64,000 nt of DNA. It comes from Arthrobacter sp. ERGS1:01. Its GTDB lineage: Bacteria > Actinomycetota > Actinomycetes > Actinomycetales > Micrococcaceae. The notes under the pieces were generated by a model. The model made no database searches, had not been told where the DNA came from, and saw only the letters and a list, made by a program, of their open reading frames with translations. The DNA lies in NCBI RefSeq assembly GCF_001281315.1, contig NZ_CP012479.1:310001-374000 (forward strand). The letters are read 5' to 3'. The first letter of the stretch is position 1. The number at the start of each line of letters is the position of its first letter. The translations under genes and the position numbers were made by a program. This document shows positions 37,604 through 47,310 of the stretch, in pieces.

Positions 37604-38452
37604 GTGGATTTTTTGCACATCATCGATCAGATCAATTTTGTCATTGCTCATTCTTCAGCCCAGTGGTGGATCATCCCCCTGGTCAGCTTGTTTTGCCTGA
37701 TCGACGGTTTCTTCCTCTTCCTGCCCAGCGAAACCGCCATCGTGGCGCTGGCCTCCATCTCGGCCCGGACCGGCTCGCCCAACATTTGGCTGCTCATTAT
37801 CGGGGCAACGATCGGCGCCATGATTGGCGACAACATCGCCTACTACATGGGCCGGAAATTGGGCACGACCCGGTTCAAGTGGATGCGCAAACCCCGCGGC
37901 GCCAAGGCATTCTCCTGGGCCGGCCGGGAACTTGAGAAGCGCGGGGCGATCCTGATCTTCACGGCCCGCTACATTCCCGTGGGCCGCATCGCCGTCAACT
38001 TCACCGCCGGCGCCACCGGGTTCCCGTGGCGGCGCTTCGTGGCGCTCGACGGCGTGGCCGTGGTGACCTGGGCCTGCTATTCGGTGGCCGTGGGCACCTT
38101 TGCCGGCCGCTGGGTGCACCACAACCCCCTGCTGGGCGTGGGCATCGCCATTACCTTTGCCATCGTGATCGGCTTCATCGTGGACCACGCCATGAAATTC
38201 CTGCACCACGAGCTGGAAAAGCGCGGCAAGCTGGCCCCGCGCGCAGAGCCGGGCGTCACCGCCGCACAGCTCGCCGCCCAGGCCCGAGAGACGGCGGAGC
38301 CGGCCACGGCCGCACGGCCGCCCGTCGCCCAACCGGGCACCGACGGAGCCGGCCCCTCAACGGCGGGCGAGGAGGCCGACGTCGCGCCTTCCACCAAAAC
38401 GGCGCCGGGGGCAACGGATACGCCCATAGCGCACGGGACCGTCCAGAACTAG
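37604..38452 (+). CDS. DedA-family membrane protein
   Basis: A 282-residue protein of the DedA/VTT family, which includes lipid scramblase-like membrane proteins. FLFLPSETAIVALAS, GDNIAYYMGR and ARYIPVGRIAVNFTAG are the conserved segments, with the essential acidic and Arg residues. The last 75 residues are a low-complexity Ala/Pro/Thr tail. The GTG at 37604 has GAGAGG about 11 nt upstream. The link to nucleoside genes is positional only. Confidence 0.88.
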   Translation: MDFLHIIDQINFVIAHSSAQWWIIPLVSLFCLIDGFFLFLPSETAIVALASISARTGSPNIWLLIIGATIGAMIGDNIAYYMGRKLGTTRFKWMRKPRGAKAFSWAGRELEKRGAILIFTARYIPVGRIAVNFTAGATGFPWRRFVALDGVAVVTWACYSVAVGTFAGRWVHHNPLLGVGIAITFAIVIGFIVDHAMKFLHHELEKRGKLAPRAEPGVTAAQLAAQARETAEPATAARPPVAQPGTDGAGPSTAGEEADVAPSTKTAPGATDTPIAHGTVQN

Positions 38453-38485
38453 CGCGGGCGCCGCTTCGATCCCTAAAGTGGGGAT

Positions 38486-39640
38486 GTGACTAACCTAACT
38501 GAGCCCCAGTCGTCCAATTCCGCCCCCACCGTGGACCTGAAATCCCTGCCCAAGGTCTCCCTGCACGACCATCTTGACGGCGGCTTGCGACCGGAAACCA
38601 TCATCGAGCTCGCTGCCGAGGTGGGCCACACCCTGCCGGCCACCGATCCCGAGGAATTGCGCCAGTGGTTCCTGGACTCCGCCGACTCCGGGTCGCTTGT
38701 GCGCTACCTGGAAACGTTTGACCACACGATCGCCGTCATGCAGACCCATGACGCGCTGGTGCGTGTGGCCCGCGAGTTTGTCGAGGACCTGGCCGACGAC
38801 GGCGTCGTCTACGGCGAGGTGCGCTGGGCACCCGAGCAGCACCTGAGCAAGGGCTTGAGCCTCGACGACGCCGTCGAAGCCGTCCAGGAAGGCCTGGAAG
38901 CCGGCATGGACGCCGTCGACGAGGCCGGCGGCTACATCGAGGTGGGCCAGCTGGTCACGGCCATGCGCCACGCCGACCGCGGCTCCGAGATCGCCCAGCT
39001 GGCCGTGCGCCACCGCGACAACGGCGTGGTGGGCTTTGACATTGCCGGCGCCGAGGACGGCTTCCTGCCCTCCCGCTTCACCGAGGCGTTCACCTACCTG
39101 GCCGAGAACAACTTCCCCGCCACGGTCCACGCCGGCGAGGCCGCGGGCCTGGACAGCATCCAGGACGCGCTGGTGCACGGCCGGGCGCTGCGCCTGGGCC
39201 ACGGCGTGCGCATCGCCGAGGACATCCACCTTGACGTGCAGGAAGAGGACGGGCACGACGTCGGCACCGTCAGCCTGGGCGATTTGGCCCAGTGGGTGCG
39301 TGACCGGCAGATCCCGCTGGAGCTGTGCCCGTCGTCGAACCTGCAGACCGGCGCGATCTCCGCGTTCGGCACCACCATTTCCGAGCACCCGATCGACCTG
39401 CTGCACCAGCTCGGCTTCAACATCACGGTCAACACCGACAACCGCCTCATGAGCGGCGTGACCCTGACCGGCGAATTTGAGCTGCTGCGCGACACGTTTG
39501 GCTACGACCTGGAAACCATTCTGGAGCTCACGCTGAACGCCGTGCACGCGGCCTTCCTGCCGATCGAGGCCCGCGAACAGCTGGCCGACTACATCATCGA
39601 GTGCTACGACGACGTCCTGGACGTTGATGACGAGGACTGA
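38486..39640 (+). CDS. add: Adenosine deaminase
   Basis: A 384-residue zinc enzyme that converts adenosine to inosine. Zinc-binding LHDHLDGG begins near residue 30. HAGEAAGLDSI, the CPSSNLQTGA segment and NTDNRLMSG complete the active site. It extends the purine branch of the nucleoside salvage block. The GTG at 38486 has TAAAGT ending 6 nt upstream and no Shine-Dalgarno site, so a leaderless transcript is likely. Confidence 0.93.
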   Translation: MTNLTEPQSSNSAPTVDLKSLPKVSLHDHLDGGLRPETIIELAAEVGHTLPATDPEELRQWFLDSADSGSLVRYLETFDHTIAVMQTHDALVRVAREFVEDLADDGVVYGEVRWAPEQHLSKGLSLDDAVEAVQEGLEAGMDAVDEAGGYIEVGQLVTAMRHADRGSEIAQLAVRHRDNGVVGFDIAGAEDGFLPSRFTEAFTYLAENNFPATVHAGEAAGLDSIQDALVHGRALRLGHGVRIAEDIHLDVQEEDGHDVGTVSLGDLAQWVRDRQIPLELCPSSNLQTGAISAFGTTISEHPIDLLHQLGFNITVNTDNRLMSGVTLTGEFELLRDTFGYDLETILELTLNAVHAAFLPIEAREQLADYIIECYDDVLDVDDED

Positions 39641-40331
39641 TCCGCCGCTCTTTGCCGACTCGCCCGCCGACGCATCCGCGTCGGCGGGCGAGTCCGTCGA
39701 ACGGCTGGTGGCCGTCATCGCCGAGCTCCGCGAACACTGCCTCTGGACCGCTGCGCTGACCCACGAATCCCTCATCACGTACCTGATCGAGGAATCGTAC
39801 GAGCTCGCCGACGTGGTGGAATCCGACGGCCCGGCGGACATGGCCGAACTCAAGGGTGAACTGGGCGACATCCTCTACCAGGTGGTGCTGCACTCGACCC
39901 TGGCGGAGGAGTCAAAGGCGTTCACGCTCGCGGATGTCGCCGACCACCTGCGGAACAAGCTGGTGCGCCGCAACAGCCACGTTTTCCGCCCCGACGGGTC
40001 CCTGCAGGATTCGTTTCCGAAGACCATCGCCGAGATCGAACGCAACTACGCCGCGGCCAAGGCCGCCGAGCGGCCCGGGATTCCTGACGTTTCGGCAGGC
40101 GTCTTTGACAGCCTGCCGGCGTCGCTGCCCGCCCTTGCCCTGGCGGCCAAGACCCTGGACCGGGACCCGGGCCTCGACAAGTCCGGCCCCCGCTCGTCTG
40201 GTGAGAACCCGCAGACCGAGGCCGAGCTCGGGGAGCTGCTGTTCGACGTCGTCCGGGGCGCCCATTCCCGTGGCCTGGACCCGGAACGTGCCCTGCGCCT
40301 GGCGGTGCGCCGCTTCCAGGAGGGGCACTAG
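39627..40331 (+). CDS. mazG: MazG-family nucleoside triphosphate pyrophosphohydrolase
   Basis: A 234-residue house-cleaning enzyme that hydrolyses NTPs to NMP and pyrophosphate. The metal-binding helix pair shows LIEESYELADVV and ELGDILYQVVLHS. Only one full MazG domain is evident, with a shortened second half, as is usual in this group. The ATG at 39627 overlaps add by 14 bp; a TTG just before it is an alternative. A perfect 17-bp hairpin lies inside codons 11-23. Confidence 0.85.
   Translation: MTRTDPPLFADSPADASASAGESVERLVAVIAELREHCLWTAALTHESLITYLIEESYELADVVESDGPADMAELKGELGDILYQVVLHSTLAEESKAFTLADVADHLRNKLVRRNSHVFRPDGSLQDSFPKTIAEIERNYAAAKAAERPGIPDVSAGVFDSLPASLPALALAAKTLDRDPGLDKSGPRSSGENPQTEAELGELLFDVVRGAHSRGLDPERALRLAVRRFQEGH
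39657..39694 (+). repeat. Perfect 17-bp hairpin inside the 5' end of mazG
   Basis: Arms 39657-39673 and 39678-39694 enclose ATCC. The hairpin lies 17 nt past the add stop codon and within the mazG reading frame, so it could end most add transcripts or reduce mazG translation. Confidence 0.75.
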
Positions 40332-40336
40332 ACGCG

Positions 40337-40403
40337 CGAGGGGGCCGTTGTGGTGATTCGCCCACGGTGCACCATGGGGCGAATCACCACAACGGCCCCC
40401 TCG
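40337..40403. terminator. 27-bp hairpin between convergent mazG and padR
   Basis: Arms 40337-40363 and 40377-40403 are perfectly complementary over 27 bp with a 13-nt loop. This is among the longest perfect stems in the window and fits a two-way terminator. Confidence 0.8.
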
Positions 40404-40423
40404 TGCCGTGCTGGAGCTGTGAT

Positions 40424-41197
40424 CTAGTCCGACAGTAGCTTGTAAATGGTGCGCCGGGCGGTGTCGAGCGCCTCGGTGGCGGCCTTGACCTGCTCCTCCG
40501 TACCGCCCATGCCGATTTGTTGCACGGCACCGACGAGCTTGCGGACGCTTTGGCGCAGATCGCTGCCGGCACCCGCCTCCTCGCTGACGTCCGCCCAGAC
40601 GGCGGCCATCTCGTCGGCGTGCGTGGAGACGTACTCGCGGCCGGCCTCGGTCAGGCCAAATTCGGTGCGCTTGCCTTTGCCGGTCGACTCAATGAGTCCC
40701 TCGGCCTGCAGGGCTGCCAGGGCCGGGTAGACGGAGCCCGGGCTGGGCCGCCACGCGCCGTCGGTGTGCATGGCGATGGCGCCGATCAGGCCATAGCCGT
40801 TGAAGGCGTGCTGGCTCAGCAGCGAGAGGATGGCGCTGCGGACATTGCCCTTGCGCACCCGCCCGCCGCGGCCAAAGCCGCCCCGACCGCCGGGACCAAA
40901 TCCGGGGCCGAAACCGCCCGGACCAAATCCCGGACCGAATCCGCCGCCGCCAAAGCCGCCGCGTGATCCCGGCCCGCGTCGGCCAAAGCCGCCAGGACCG
41001 AAACCGCCCTCGCCCCGGTCGCCGGGGCCGAAACCGCCGTCGCCAAATCCGCCCTCTTCGGGGCCGCCGTGGTGGTGTTCGTGGTGGTCATGGCCGGATT
41101 CGCCGGGGAATCCGCCGTGTCCGCCGTGGGCATCGCCGGGCCCGTGGCCGGGGTGAGGGGAGTGGCCGGAGTCGTCGTGTTCATTGAAGTTTTTCAT
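40424..41197 (-). CDS. PadR-family regulator with His/Gly-rich N-terminal region
   Basis: A 257-residue regulator. Residues 1-116 are low complexity. The first 43 contain 12 histidines (HDHHEHHH cluster), then come GFGPG-type repeats with Phe and Arg. The winged-helix PadR domain (about 117-200) contains ILSLLSQHAFNGYGLIGAI and SPGSVYPALAALQAEGLI. A C-terminal helix follows. PadR proteins repress transporters or catabolic genes on ligand binding. The His cluster could bind metal. AGGAA is 8 nt before the ATG at 41197. A PadR-like operator lies in its own promoter, suggesting autorepression. Confidence 0.88.
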   Translation of the reverse strand: MKNFNEHDDSGHSPHPGHGPGDAHGGHGGFPGESGHDHHEHHHGGPEEGGFGDGGFGPGDRGEGGFGPGGFGRRGPGSRGGFGGGGFGPGFGPGGFGPGFGPGGRGGFGRGGRVRKGNVRSAILSLLSQHAFNGYGLIGAIAMHTDGAWRPSPGSVYPALAALQAEGLIESTGKGKRTEFGLTEAGREYVSTHADEMAAVWADVSEEAGAGSDLRQSVRKLVGAVQQIGMGGTEEQVKAATEALDTARRTIYKLLSD

Positions 41198-42805
<1,608 letters not shown>

Positions 42806-42816
42806 ATAACGCAGGG

Positions 42817-42868
42817 CGGCCGGCAACTGGCTAAGGTGGGTTACACACCAAAGCCGAGTTGCCGGCCG
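42817..42868 (+). terminator. Hairpin after eno
   Basis: Arms 42817-42828 and 42857-42868 give a perfect 12-bp stem with an inner GGTG/CACC pair, followed by TTCCGTTTAA. It should lower transcription from eno into ftsB. Confidence 0.65.
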
Positions 42869-42916
42869 TTCCGTTTAAGCCAACGGGGCAGCCGCAGCTG
42901 AAGTACCAGGAGAATC

Positions 42917-43786
42917 ATGGCCACGCGTCGTCCCAAAGTGCCCAGCGCACAGTTCAGCGCCGGGACGAAGAACACGCCCGCCGTCCATGACGCCGGGCCC
43001 GCATCAACAGGCCGGACGACGCCGGACCACGGCCCGGGTGCCCCCGTCACCGCCGCGTCAGGCAAGTCAGCTGCCGGAAAACCGGTGACAGGCAAGCCGG
43101 CCGCAGGGAAGCCGGCGTCGGTTCACAACGAGCCGGGACGCCACGGCCACAGGAACAACGCCCACCCCGCCGCCGGAACAAACGCCGCCGGATCAAACTC
43201 TGCCGGAACGAACTCCACGGCCAAAGCCGCCAAACCGGCGGCGGAGGCCGACGGGAACCGGCGCAGCCACCGCGAGGGCGTCATCCACGGCACCGCGGGC
43301 ACGCCGGTCCCGGCCCGCTCGTTTTCCGGCCGGCTCCTGGTGGTGGGCCTGGCCATGGCGGCCATTACCGTCATGCTGGCCCCCAATGTGCACACGTTCC
43401 TGGAACAGCGCGCGGAAATCTCCGACCTCAAGGCGAGCATTGCCGCCGAATCGGCCCAACAAGGGGCGTTCAAGTCGGAATTAGCCCGCTGGGACGACCC
43501 CGCCTATGTCAAGCAGCAGGCCCGTGACAGGGTGAGCATGCTGATGCCGGGGGAGACCGGCTACTGGGTCTACGGCGCCGACGGCGTGGAGTCCACCGGC
43601 AACCCCGCCGACGCCGCCAAGGTTGCCGCATCCGCGGCGAGCTCGGCCAAGAACGCCACCGAGGTGACCACCGAACCCTGGTTGGACGCACTGTGGACGT
43701 CCATCGAGAAGTCCGCCGAGGTCAAGACCGCGCCTTCCCCAGCCGCAGCCAAGCCCAATGGAAGCTCCACCTCAACCGGGAAATAG
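42917..43786 (+). CDS. ftsB: Septum formation initiator (FtsB/DivIC) family protein
   Basis: A 289-residue cell-division protein. A long low-complexity cytoplasmic region (1-130, Ala/Gly/Lys/Pro-rich with repeated AGKP units) precedes one membrane helix (about 138-158). A coiled coil follows (FLEQRAEISDLKASIAAE), then the conserved DPAYVKQQARDRVSMLMPGE. FtsB links FtsQ and FtsL in the divisome. AGGAG is close to the ATG. Codon 189 is the rare TTA. Confidence 0.87.
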   Translation: MATRRPKVPSAQFSAGTKNTPAVHDAGPASTGRTTPDHGPGAPVTAASGKSAAGKPVTGKPAAGKPASVHNEPGRHGHRNNAHPAAGTNAAGSNSAGTNSTAKAAKPAAEADGNRRSHREGVIHGTAGTPVPARSFSGRLLVVGLAMAAITVMLAPNVHTFLEQRAEISDLKASIAAESAQQGAFKSELARWDDPAYVKQQARDRVSMLMPGETGYWVYGADGVESTGNPADAAKVAASAASSAKNATEVTTEPWLDALWTSIEKSAEVKTAPSPAAAKPNGSSTSTGK

Positions 43787-43935
43787 CCGGGAAAAAACGG
43801 GCGCGAAATCGGTGGGAGCCTGCGCACGGTAAAATGGATGGTTGAACAGTCCGGCCATCCGCGCACCTGCGTCGCTTAATTGCGGCCCGCAGTCGCACGG
43901 GGCCGGCCACGAAGAATTCCCATGGAAGGACGCCG

Positions 43936-44544
43936 GTGCCCGCATCAGCAAGCTCCGCGACAAGCGGGCGCGTACCCTCGCAACACGATCTCGACACCCT
44001 CAGCCGCCAGCTCCACCGGCCGGTGCGCGACGTCGTTGAAATCCCGGCACGCTGCGTGTGCGGCAACCCGCTCGTGGCCGCAACGGCCCCCCGGCTCAGC
44101 AACGGGATCCCGTTTCCCACCACGTTCTACCTCACGCACCCGGTCCTGACGGCCGCGGCTTCCCGCCTCGAGGCCGCCGGCATGATGAACGACATGACGG
44201 CACGCCTGGCCGAGGACACCGACCTGGCCGCGGCCTACCAAAAAGCCCATGAGGCCTACATCCAGGCACGCACCGAGATCGGCGACCGCGCCGGCACCGG
44301 TCCCGTTCCCGAAATTGCCGGCATCTCCGCCGGCGGCATGCCCACCCGCGTGAAGTGCCTGCACGTATTGGTGGGCCACGCCCTGGCCGCGGGCCCCGGC
44401 GTGAACCCGCTCGGCGACGAGGCCCTTGCCGCGCTGGAGCCCTGGTGGACCGCGGAAAAGTGCTACTGCGACGGCGCCTGGGATGACGCCGCGCCGGTGC
44501 CGAACAAGGATCTCAGCCGCCACGTCAAGCACCTCAACGCCTAA
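43936..44544 (+). CDS. DUF501 family protein
   Basis: A 202-residue protein of unknown function conserved next to ftsB and ppx in actinobacteria. Conserved features include RCVCGNPLVAATAPRL, FPTTFYLTHP, GGMPTRVKCLHVLVGH and a C-terminal WTAEKCYC. The Cys and His residues could bind metal. The GTG at 43936 has AAGGA 6 nt upstream. ppx follows after 20 nt. Confidence 0.88.
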   Translation: MPASASSATSGRVPSQHDLDTLSRQLHRPVRDVVEIPARCVCGNPLVAATAPRLSNGIPFPTTFYLTHPVLTAAASRLEAAGMMNDMTARLAEDTDLAAAYQKAHEAYIQARTEIGDRAGTGPVPEIAGISAGGMPTRVKCLHVLVGHALAAGPGVNPLGDEALAALEPWWTAEKCYCDGAWDDAAPVPNKDLSRHVKHLNA

Positions 44545-44564
44545 GCCCAGGGAAGGTCTCACCC

Positions 44565-45524
44565 ATGCGCGTAGCCGCCATCGACTGTGGAACAAACTCC
44601 ATCCGCCTGCTGATCGCCGACGTTGACACGTCCGACGCCGGCGTCACGACGCTGACCGATGTGCACCGCGAAATGCGCGTGGTGCGGCTGGGTGCCGGCG
44701 TGGACGCCACGGGAATGCTGGCCCCGGAAGCGTTGGAGCGCACCTTCGCGGCCACCGAAGACTACGCCGCGACCATCCGTGCCAACGCCGTGGAGCGGAT
44801 CCGCTTCGTCGCGACGAGCGCCACGCGCGACGCCGGCAACCGGGCCGTGTTCGTCGACGGCATCAAGGCCCGCCTCGGCGTGGAACCGGAGGTCGTCTCG
44901 GGCGCCGAAGAAGCAGGGCTCTCGTTCGCCGGGGCCGCCAGCGTACTCCCCGTGCTCGACGACGGCCTTGTCCTCGTGGTCGACCTGGGCGGCGGCAGCA
45001 CCGAATTCGTGGTCGGAAACGCCCGCGGGGTCCAGGCCGCCCTCAGCACCGACATGGGCTGCGTGCGGTTTACCGAGCGCTACCTGAAGAGCGACCCGCC
45101 CACGGCTGCCGAAATTGCGGCCGCCGAGGCCGCCGTCGAGGCAAAATTGACGGAGGTCCTCGCCGAGGTTCCACTGGCGGACGTGACCGAGGTGGTCGGC
45201 GTGGCCGGCACCATCACCACCATCACGGCCCGCGCCCTCGGCCTGGCGACCTACGAACGGGACGCGATTCATGCCGCCGTCGTACCCCTGGATACGCTGG
45301 AACGGGCGGCGGGCGATCTGCTGGCCATGACCCGCGAGCAACGCGCCGCACTGGGGTATATGCACCCCGGCCGGGTTGACGTGATTGGCGCCGGGTCGCT
45401 CATTTGGCGGACGGTGCTGCGCAGGCTGGCCGTGCTGACCGGGGGAGCTCTGGAATCGGCAACCACCAGCGAGCACGATATTCTGGATGGAATCGCACTA
45501 GGCGCGGCCGGAGGAACTAACTGA
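44565..45524 (+). CDS. ppx: Exopolyphosphatase/pppGpp phosphohydrolase family protein
   Basis: A 319-residue protein of the Ppx/GppA branch of the ASKHA superfamily. AIDCGTNSIRLLIAD and VVDLGGGSTEFVVG are the two phosphate-binding motifs. The short form lacks the C-terminal HD-like domain of E. coli Ppx, as is usual in actinobacteria. It degrades polyphosphate, or possibly pppGpp. GGGAAGG precedes the ATG. Confidence 0.92.
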   Translation: MRVAAIDCGTNSIRLLIADVDTSDAGVTTLTDVHREMRVVRLGAGVDATGMLAPEALERTFAATEDYAATIRANAVERIRFVATSATRDAGNRAVFVDGIKARLGVEPEVVSGAEEAGLSFAGAASVLPVLDDGLVLVVDLGGGSTEFVVGNARGVQAALSTDMGCVRFTERYLKSDPPTAAEIAAAEAAVEAKLTEVLAEVPLADVTEVVGVAGTITTITARALGLATYERDAIHAAVVPLDTLERAAGDLLAMTREQRAALGYMHPGRVDVIGAGSLIWRTVLRRLAVLTGGALESATTSEHDILDGIALGAAGGTN

Positions 45525-45556
45525 CTTACCGACGCCCTCGACGGAAACGAGCTTCC

Positions 45557-47137
45557 ATGCCGGAACTGACACGGTTGCCCAAGAACCGCCTGCCCGCGAC
45601 ACCCCGTGCAACGTCACGCCTGCGCCGCCTTGGTGCCGCCGCGCTGGCCGTTGCCATGGCCGGCTCGATCGCCCTGGTGGCGGCGCCGTCAGCGTCCGCC
45701 GACGACATCCGCAACCGCGAATACTGGCTCGGCCAGTCGGGCATCACGAAGGCCTGGGACGTCTCCCAGGGCGCCGGTGTCAAGGTTGCAGTGATTGACA
45801 GCGGCATCGACTCCAGCCACCAGGACCTCAAGGGCGCCGTGGTGGGCGGTGTCGACATGTCCGGCTCCGGCGACGCCAAGGGCACCAAGGGCGTTGGTGC
45901 CGAACCCGAACACGGCACGCTCGTGGCCACCATGCTGGCCGGGCGCGGCCACAGCGACTCCTCCGCCAGCGCTTCCAGTTCCGCGTCCGCTTCCGCCAAG
46001 GCCAGCGCGTCCGCCAAGAGCAGTGCGACGGCGTCCGCCGGGGCCCCGGGCGTCGGCAACGGCCCCGACGGGGTCATCGGGGTGGCCCCCAAGGCCGAAC
46101 TGCTCAGCATTTCCGTCTGGCTGGGCAGCGAAAACCCGTCCGGTAAGAACATTGACGATCAAATCCCGGCCGCCGTGAAGTGGGCCGTGGACCATGGCGC
46201 CAAGGTCATCAACATGTCCCTGGGCAGCACGTCGACGGCCTGGCCACAGAGCTGGGACGACGCGTTTGCCTACGCCGAAGCCAAGGACGTGGTCATTGTG
46301 GCCGCCGCGGGAAACCGGAAGTCCGGCAGCGAACAGGTCGGAGCCCCGGCCACGATCCCCGGCGTCCTGGCCGTGGGCGGCCTGGACAAGGACGGAACCG
46401 CCAGCGTGGACTCCTCCTCGCAAGGCATCAGCATCGGCGTCAGCGCCCCCGCCGAGGACCTGGCCGGCGGCCTGCCCGGCGGCGGGTACGCGCGGTGGAG
46501 CGGCACCAGCGGCGCGGCCCCCATCGTCTCCGGCGTCGCGGCACTCATCCGCGCCAAGTACCCGGATATGTCGGCCGCCCAGGTCATCAACAGGATCATT
46601 TCCACGGCCAAGCCCAAGGGCGGCCCCGTGCCCAACGCGATCTACGGCTACGGAATCCTCGACGCCAACGCAGCCCTCACGGCCGATGTCCCCCTGGTGG
46701 AGAAGAACCCGCTCGGCAGCATCACCGACTGGATCCGCGTGCACCGACGCGGCCAGGCAGCGCAACCCACGAAAGGTGCGGCCCCGGCCACCACCGTCCC
46801 GCAGCCCAAACCCACCCTGCAGGACCGGGAGGTGCCCCAGGCGCTGCCCGCCGCCGATCTCACGGGCTTCGGACCGGCCGCAATCGTGCTGGGCTTCCTG
46901 GGACTATTGGTGCTGATCGTCGTGGCCGGCGCCACCCACCTCCTGCTGGTCAGGCGCCGCCTCGACGCGGCAGGCCCGGACGACGACGGCGAGGACCCCG
47001 CGGACCCGCCGCGGCCGCCGAAGGGCCCGGGCACGCCGTCGGCCGACCCGGCCACGGATTCCGGTGACCCGGACGCCTACGAACCCGGCGGGGCGCCCGA
47101 ACGCCGCCTGGCCGGAAAATCCGGCCACAAGCACTAG
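45557..47137 (+). CDS. Mycosin-like S8 subtilase, membrane anchored
   Basis: A 526-residue secreted serine protease. A signal peptide ends near residue 48 (SASADD). The triad is Asp81 (VIDSGID), His119 (EHGT) and Ser318 (SGTSGAAP). A Pro-rich linker leads to one membrane helix (about 436-460) and an acidic cytosolic tail, as in MycP proteases of type VII secretion. No ESX genes are nearby. Unusually, a Ser/Ala/Lys low-complexity insert occupies about residues 133-162, between His and Ser within the catalytic domain. It follows ppx by 32 nt. Its TAG stop codon begins a recurring terminator element. Confidence 0.88.
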   Translation: MPELTRLPKNRLPATPRATSRLRRLGAAALAVAMAGSIALVAAPSASADDIRNREYWLGQSGITKAWDVSQGAGVKVAVIDSGIDSSHQDLKGAVVGGVDMSGSGDAKGTKGVGAEPEHGTLVATMLAGRGHSDSSASASSSASASAKASASAKSSATASAGAPGVGNGPDGVIGVAPKAELLSISVWLGSENPSGKNIDDQIPAAVKWAVDHGAKVINMSLGSTSTAWPQSWDDAFAYAEAKDVVIVAAAGNRKSGSEQVGAPATIPGVLAVGGLDKDGTASVDSSSQGISIGVSAPAEDLAGGLPGGGYARWSGTSGAAPIVSGVAALIRAKYPDMSAAQVINRIISTAKPKGGPVPNAIYGYGILDANAALTADVPLVEKNPLGSITDWIRVHRRGQAAQPTKGAAPATTVPQPKPTLQDREVPQALPAADLTGFGPAAIVLGFLGLLVLIVVAGATHLLLVRRRLDAAGPDDDGEDPADPPRPPKGPGTPSADPATDSGDPDAYEPGGAPERRLAGKSGHKH

Positions 47138-47207
47138 TCCCCACGCCCTCCCCAGCCCAGCTCGCCAGAGCGAGCCGGGGTGGGGCCCCTCGGGCGCGGG
47201 GCCCCAC
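47135..47207 (+). repeat. TAG-anchored terminator element, copy B
   Basis: TAGTCCCCA, spacer CGCC, CTCCCCA, then GGGGCCCCTCG and GGCG, which complements the spacer. A 10-bp stem 47180-47189/47198-47207 is part of it. It starts at the protease stop codon. Confidence 0.65.
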
Positions 47208-47310
47208 CACTTGCCGGCCCACCCACGCCCTGCCCACGTCCGCAAAGTGCGTTACGCACGCCTCGTAATGCATTAGTGAATGTTTTCACAAACGGTTGTA
47301 TCATGGAGAT

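Noticed and set aside
45557..47137. Type VII secretion locus suggested by the mycosin-like protease
   Set aside because: No EccB/C/D, WXG100 or related genes lie in the surrounding 15 kb; the gene instead follows the core eno-ppx cluster.
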